NCBI GenBank assembly: GCA_964628455.1
Contig: CAZVPD010000145.1
Location: 1 to 9,237, forward strand
Source of the DNA: JAQVWU01 sp964628455
GTDB lineage: Bacteria; Bacillota; Clostridia; Oscillospirales; CAG-272
Direction: 5' to 3'
Length of the DNA stretch: 9,237 nt
The notes below the pieces were generated by a model, which worked only from the letters and a program-made list of their open reading frames with translations, had not been told where the DNA came from and ran no database searches. Position 1 is the first letter of the stretch. Every line of letters begins with the position of its first letter. A program made the position numbers and the translations under genes. This document shows, one piece after another, positions 6,071 to 9,237 of the stretch.

Positions 6071-7021
6071 TCAGATTTGCCCATTAGCCGCGTTTTCCGC
6101 GTATTCGAGCAGCTTTTTGTTGAACTCCTGCGCCGTATTGTAGCCCATGCGCTTCTGACGGTTGTTCATGGCTGCAATCTCGATGATGACCGCAAGGTTG
6201 CGTCCGGGCTTTACGGGGATTGTAGTCGTCGGTATCTTGATACCGAGAATGTCGGTAAATTCCTCATCAATGCCGAGCCTGTCGTACATCTTGCCGTTCA
6301 CCCACGGCTCAAGGCTGATTATCATATCGACCTTTTCCGTATCCTTGACCGCACCCATACCGAACAGCCTGCGCACGTCGACTACGCCGATGCCGCGAAG
6401 TTCGATGTAGTGGCGTATCGTCAGTGGGGCACTGCCGAGAAGTGTTATTCCCGACACTTTCTTTAGCTCGACTGCGTCATCCGCGATAAGGCGGTGACCG
6501 CGTTTGATAAGCTCGATCGCAGTCTCGCTTTTGCCGACTCCGCTGTCTCCGAGTATTAGTATACCCTCACCGTAGACCTCGACAAAAACACCGTGACGCG
6601 TGATACATTCCGCAAGCTCAAGCGACAGATACGCGATGAGGGAAGCCGAGAACGCACTGGTCGTCTGCTCGGTGAACAGAAGCGGCACTTCGTACTTCTT
6701 CGCAAGCTCAATGTCGACTTCACCCGCATTATTTCCGTGTGTGTAAATGACAGCTGACGGGTGTCTCTGCATGAGTGCCTCAAGGTGAGAGCGGCGTTCC
6801 TCAGTCGGGAGTGTCTCAAGGTATACGCACTCAGTCCTTCCGATTATCTGTATCTGGTCTGCTTCAAAGCAGTCGAAGAATCCGCTCAGCGGCAGCGCGG
6901 GACGGTTTATCTCTTTACGCCTGATAAGTATTTCATTCATCGGACGCGGCGTGTGGACGACGGTCAGCTTCTGCTGTTTGGTTATCGCTTCAAGAGAGAC
7001 TGCCTGTCTTGTATCGCTCAT
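6071..7021 (-). CDS. hprK: HPr kinase/phosphorylase (HprK/P)
   Basis: A 316-residue bifunctional enzyme that phosphorylates HPr on Ser46 and removes the phosphate, setting carbon catabolite repression and sugar uptake by the PTS in Firmicutes. All family marks are present in order: an N-terminal domain (about 1-130), catalytic His143 in RHGVFVEVYGEG, the Walker A loop GDSGVGKS at 158-165, DDAVE at 181-185, the HprK signature ELRGIGVVDVRRLFGMGAV at 207-225, and KPGRN plus the IIEIAAMNNRQKRMGYN block at 271-295. Length is normal and no key residue is missing. The start has GGAGG seven bases before the ATG. It is transcribed alone and leftward from the promoter at 7066-7094, divergent from the PpiC-like lipoprotein gene. 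No clear U-tract terminator follows its stop. It uses AAG for 11 of 17 lysines, unlike the dehydrogenase to the left. Confidence 0.97.
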   Translation of the reverse strand: MSDTRQAVSLEAITKQQKLTVVHTPRPMNEILIRRKEINRPALPLSGFFDCFEADQIQIIGRTECVYLETLPTEERRSHLEALMQRHPSAVIYTHGNNAGEVDIELAKKYEVPLLFTEQTTSAFSASLIAYLSLELAECITRHGVFVEVYGEGILILGDSGVGKSETAIELIKRGHRLIADDAVELKKVSGITLLGSAPLTIRHYIELRGIGVVDVRRLFGMGAVKDTEKVDMIISLEPWVNGKMYDRLGIDEEFTDILGIKIPTTTIPVKPGRNLAVIIEIAAMNNRQKRMGYNTAQEFNKKLLEYAENAANGQI

Positions 7022-7040
7022 AGTATTACCTCCGTATCAG

Positions 7041-7070
7041 TTGCTATTCCTTTAAAAACATATCTATCAT
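7041..7070 (+). promoter_or_regulatory. Possible promoter of the PpiC-like lipoprotein unit
   Basis: TTGCTA (7041-7046), 18-base spacer, TATCAT (7065-7070), followed by an AT-rich stretch. The start would lie near 7077, about 55 nt before the ATG at 7132. The match is moderate, but this is the best plus-strand candidate in the short intergenic region. Its -10 overlaps the -10 of the divergent hprK promoter. Confidence 0.4.
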
Positions 7071-7094
7071 ATCACATATTTATATAAATTTCAA
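7066..7094 (-). promoter_or_regulatory. SigA promoter of hprK, extended -10
   Basis: Minus strand TTGAAA (7094-7089), 17-base spacer, TATGAT (7071-7066) preceded by TGA, which makes an extended -10 (TGnTATGAT). Predicted start near 7059, leaving a leader of about 38 nt before the ATG at 7021. Confidence 0.7.
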
Positions 7095-7097
7095 TAT

Positions 7098-7118
7098 GCC
7101 GGAATGTTTTCATCCGGC
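7098..7118 (+). other. Hairpin in the 5' leader of the PpiC-like lipoprotein gene
   Basis: GCCGGA(A)TG pairs with CATCCGGC across a TTTT loop, with one bulged A. It ends two bases before the GGGAG ribosome binding site of the gene at 7132. It has no U-tract on either strand, so it is more likely an mRNA-stabilising or translation-affecting leader structure than a terminator. Confidence 0.45.
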
Positions 7119-7120
7119 CT

Positions 7121-7126
7121 GGGAGA
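7121..7126 (+). promoter_or_regulatory. Ribosome binding site that decides the start of the PpiC-like lipoprotein
   Basis: GGGAGA ends five bases before the ATG at 7132. An in-frame ATG at 7096 lacks such a site, would put 12 non-leader residues before the signal peptide, and lies next to the leader hairpin; it is rejected as the start. Confidence 0.75.
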
Positions 7127-7131
7127 AAAAC

Positions 7132-8136
7132 ATGAAAATCAAAGCATTAACGATAGTAGCATTTATCCTTGCTGTTATTATGTTTTTGCCGTCCTGCAAG
7201 AATCTAAGAAGCAGTGACGAGGAGCTCGCCGCGGTGATGACTGCCGACGGAATGGATGTTACGTATGAAATGTACAGATATTTCATACTGAACTACAAGA
7301 ACGAATTCTCCGGAGGAGACGCTGCCTTCTGGAATGATGACGCAAACGTCAAGATATACTGCGCGAAGGCGGTCGATGAAACATTTGCGTCGATACGTAA
7401 AATTTACGGTGTGCTGTCGCTCTGCAACGAGCACGGTATAAGTATGGATGACGAGTATATCGGAAAGCAGCTCGACGAGAAGATGAAAGAAGCCAAGGAG
7501 ACTTTTGACAATACTAAAGAGTACGCCGAGTCGTTGAAATCGGGATTTATGACCGATAACCTATACCGCTTTCTCAACGGTGTGACGCTGTGCCAGGCGG
7601 AGCTTAAAGAAGTAATGCTGACAGACGGCTCGATTGCGACGGATAAAACGGATGTTCTCGCCTATCTTAATGGCGACGGATGCGTGAGAGTAAAGCAGCT
7701 TTACATTTCAAATGATGACGGCGATGACCCGGACGCGAATAAAGCTCTTGCAGATGAGCTGAAATCGCGTGTTTCGGCGGGTGAGGATTTCGACGCACTT
7801 ACGCAGGAATGCGGCGAAGACCTGAATATGTTCAACAATCCCGACGGATATTATATAACGAAGGGTTACTGGGAGAACGGACTTGAGGACGTCATCTTCG
7901 CGCTTGACACGGATGAGGTGAGTGAGGTCGTTGATACGGGCTCGGGCTACGTCATCTACAAGCGTTGTGAAAAAGAAGAGTCGTATATCGAGAAAAATTA
8001 CGATTCTCTTTACGATATCTACTGTGACTCGATGTTCACACTCGCCTGTGAAAAACGCGCTGCCGAAATTGAGATAGTCACGAATGATTTATACAATACA
8101 TATTCCGTAAAGGATATGAAATTCGAAGAAGACTGA
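7132..8136 (+). CDS. PrsA/PpiC-like lipoprotein with a parvulin domain lacking its histidines
   Basis: A 334-residue lipoprotein: basic start MKIK, hydrophobic leader, lipobox LPSC with lipidated Cys22. Residues 30-180 are mostly helical, as in the SurA/PrsA N-terminal region. Residues about 184-283 have the parvulin (PpiC) layout: VRVKQLYIS, a helix ending VSAGEDFDALTQECG, YYITKGYWENGLEDVIFALDTDEVSEVVDTGSGYV with the familiar FALDxDEVS element, then IYK. Active parvulins carry a histidine in the opening HIL strand and another in the closing GYHII strand. Here they read Gln (KQLYI) and Val (GYVIY). The domain may therefore act as a chaperone rather than an active prolyl isomerase. It would work outside the membrane on exported proteins. 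It is followed two bases later by the gene at 8139, so the two are probably translated together. Confidence 0.75.
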   Translation: MKIKALTIVAFILAVIMFLPSCKNLRSSDEELAAVMTADGMDVTYEMYRYFILNYKNEFSGGDAAFWNDDANVKIYCAKAVDETFASIRKIYGVLSLCNEHGISMDDEYIGKQLDEKMKEAKETFDNTKEYAESLKSGFMTDNLYRFLNGVTLCQAELKEVMLTDGSIATDKTDVLAYLNGDGCVRVKQLYISNDDGDDPDANKALADELKSRVSAGEDFDALTQECGEDLNMFNNPDGYYITKGYWENGLEDVIFALDTDEVSEVVDTGSGYVIYKRCEKEESYIEKNYDSLYDIYCDSMFTLACEKRAAEIEIVTNDLYNTYSVKDMKFEED

Positions 8137-8138
8137 AT

Positions 8139-9158
8139 ATGAAATATTATAAAACTTATAAGGGCAAAAAGCGCCCGATACTGGGGCGCATACTTATAAT
8201 AACCGGCATCGCGGTGATAGCTGTGGTACTATTAATGATCGCCGGCAACGCGCTCAAAAATAAAGTCGACCGTATATCCGCTTCTGACACGACAGGCGCG
8301 GCTGAAAGCGCTTCACCTGATGAAACGACGGCTGCCGAGCGGTATAACTCGTCGTACACTCATATTGACGATGACGGCTCGGCTGGCTTTGTCTATTCGG
8401 TGTCTGACATCGCCTCCGCCGCGTCGGCGAAGGCGGTCGCGTCATCATCCGCCGATACGACTGCCGCCGCAACAATTGCCGCACCTGTGAAAAAAGTAGC
8501 GGAAACATCGTCAGATGTAACCACTGCGACAGATACCGTGGCGGAGCCCCTTCCGGTAAATACCGCCGCAATCGATTCACTCATCACCTATACGGTGAAC
8601 AGCGGTTACGCATCATTCGGCGTATATTTTGATAAAGCCTCGTCTGCGATGCTGTCGGGCGATTCTCTCGGCTCGCGAGAAACTGTACAGCTGATATCCG
8701 CTGTTGCCGAGATGAACAGCTTTTCCGCGGCATACATGATGCCGATGTTCGCGATGTACGACGGCTCGGCGCTTGCTGACGGCGAAAGCGTGCTCGGTGA
8801 TGTATCGGCACAGCTCGCGATTCTTGCAGATATGGGTTTTGACGAAATTATAATCGTCGGCATGTTCGAAAGCAATCAGCTTTCCGACAGTATCTGTGAC
8901 AGTATCATGGCGGCGGCTGATACCTTTCATGCGTCACATTCGGGAATCACGCTCGGCCTTGAGCTTGAGCGCACCTCGTTTTCAAGCATGGCTACCGCGC
9001 CGAATATAGAGCGTCTGTACAGCGCGGTGGACTTCTTCGCACTTGATCTTAGGGGAGCAGGTGTAACGGGCGACTATGCCGCGTCGGTCAACGAGATATC
9101 AGAGTCGCTTCACGGGAGCCCTGCCAGTAAAGGGCGATCGTTTGCTCGGCGCGGTTGA
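8139..9158 (+). CDS. Membrane-anchored protein with Ala/Ser/Thr linker and part of a beta/alpha domain; 3' end disrupted
   Basis: A 339-codon frame beginning two bases after the lipoprotein stop, with only a weak GAAGAAG site, which suggests translational coupling. A basic N-terminus (MKYYKTYKGKKR) precedes one membrane segment at about 17-36, so the rest is outside the cell. Residues 46-145 are a low-complexity Ala/Ser/Thr/Asp linker. Residues 146-325 alternate strands and helices (FGVYFD; AAYMMPMFAMYD; FDEIIIVGMF; ITLGLELERTSF; VDFFALDLRG) in the manner of a TIM barrel, perhaps a glycan-active domain, but only about five of eight units are present. The last 15 or so residues (GSPASKGRSFARRG) look unlike the rest. 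The native reading probably stops near 9110, where another sequence begins. Function not recognised. Confidence 0.6.
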   Translation: MKYYKTYKGKKRPILGRILIITGIAVIAVVLLMIAGNALKNKVDRISASDTTGAAESASPDETTAAERYNSSYTHIDDDGSAGFVYSVSDIASAASAKAVASSSADTTAAATIAAPVKKVAETSSDVTTATDTVAEPLPVNTAAIDSLITYTVNSGYASFGVYFDKASSAMLSGDSLGSRETVQLISAVAEMNSFSAAYMMPMFAMYDGSALADGESVLGDVSAQLAILADMGFDEIIIVGMFESNQLSDSICDSIMAAADTFHASHSGITLGLELERTSFSSMATAPNIERLYSAVDFFALDLRGAGVTGDYAASVNEISESLHGSPASKGRSFARRG

Positions 9159-9237
9159 AGTATCCTCCTGCGTATTTCACCTCCTGAAAATTGAAATGTT
9201 TGATATGTTCAAAGTAATCTTTTTTATTCTGAAAAAG
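9088..9237 (-). CDS. Partial unrecognised reading frame entering from right edge
   Basis: A minus-strand frame open from the right edge reads for 49 codons and ends at a TGA (9090-9088). The part from the edge to about 9115 looks like genuine protein (KKDYFEHIKHFNF, then KYAGGYFNRAEQTIALYWQG), while the last ten codons lie in sequence that belongs to the plus-strand gene. An internal GTG at 9180-9178 overlaps a sequence reading AGGAGGTG, but the frame is also open above it. It is most likely the 3' part of a gene or mobile element joined to the plus-strand gene at about 9110-9120. The family is not recognised. A plus-strand frame from about 9114 to the edge is also open, so this call is tentative. 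Confidence 0.35.
   Translation of the reverse strand, partial: LFQNKKDYFEHIKHFNFQEVKYAGGYFNRAEQTIALYWQGSREATLISR

Noticed and set aside
6037..6087. 16-residue plus-strand peptide starting at GTG
   Set aside because: The GGAGGG is only one base from the GTG, and the frame stops inside antisense hprK; kept only as part of the orphan promoter observation.
1..9237. CRISPR array or other tandem repeat
   Set aside because: No regularly spaced repeats were seen on reading the window; only the linker at about 8274-8573 is low-complexity, and it is coding.

Overview
The window looks like a fragment of a Gram-positive, low-to-mid GC Firmicutes genome, most likely an uncultured gut-type member of the Clostridia. 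The grounds are an HPr kinase/phosphorylase gene of the Firmicutes type, strong GGAGG ribosome binding sites, consensus SigA promoters with 17-bp spacers, a tRNA with an encoded CCA end, and several lipoproteins with Gram-positive signal peptides. This placement is an inference; no 16S rRNA or phylogenetic marker was compared.

Left part (1-5655, all minus strand). A Gfo/Idh/MocA-family dehydrogenase (4455-5588) has its own perfect consensus promoter and a probable terminator after its stop. Next comes a tightly packed unit driven by a second perfect consensus promoter (4319-4347): a solute-binding lipoprotein (2833-4269), a URO-D/MT2-fold protein with an apparent HxC...C zinc site (1799-2809), a second, divergent copy of the same solute-binding lipoprotein family (290-1774), and the start of an unrecognised gene that runs off the left edge (1-279). 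Gaps inside this unit are 10 to 24 nt, so one mRNA is likely. No ABC permease or ATPase is present in the window. The combination suggests uptake and oxidation or demethylation of a sugar-like or methylated compound, but the substrate cannot be read from the sequence.

Middle (5656-6070). This holds a tRNA-Lys(UUU) gene on the minus strand, with its own promoter and a 21-bp perfect palindromic terminator. It also holds a good plus-strand promoter at 5985-6014 with no gene behind it; a transcript from it would run antisense into the end of hprK.

Right part (6071-9237). hprK (minus) is divergent from a two-gene plus-strand unit: a PrsA/PpiC-like lipoprotein whose parvulin domain lacks both expected histidines, and a membrane-anchored protein with a long Ala/Ser/Thr-rich linker and a beta/alpha domain. 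The last gene appears cut short: around 9110-9120 its sense degrades, and a different protein-like minus-strand frame is open from there to the right edge. This may be a mobile-element boundary, a rearrangement or an assembly junction. Lysine codon choice also differs between the left genes (mostly AAA) and hprK (mostly AAG), which may mean that the left cluster is an accessory island next to the tRNA.
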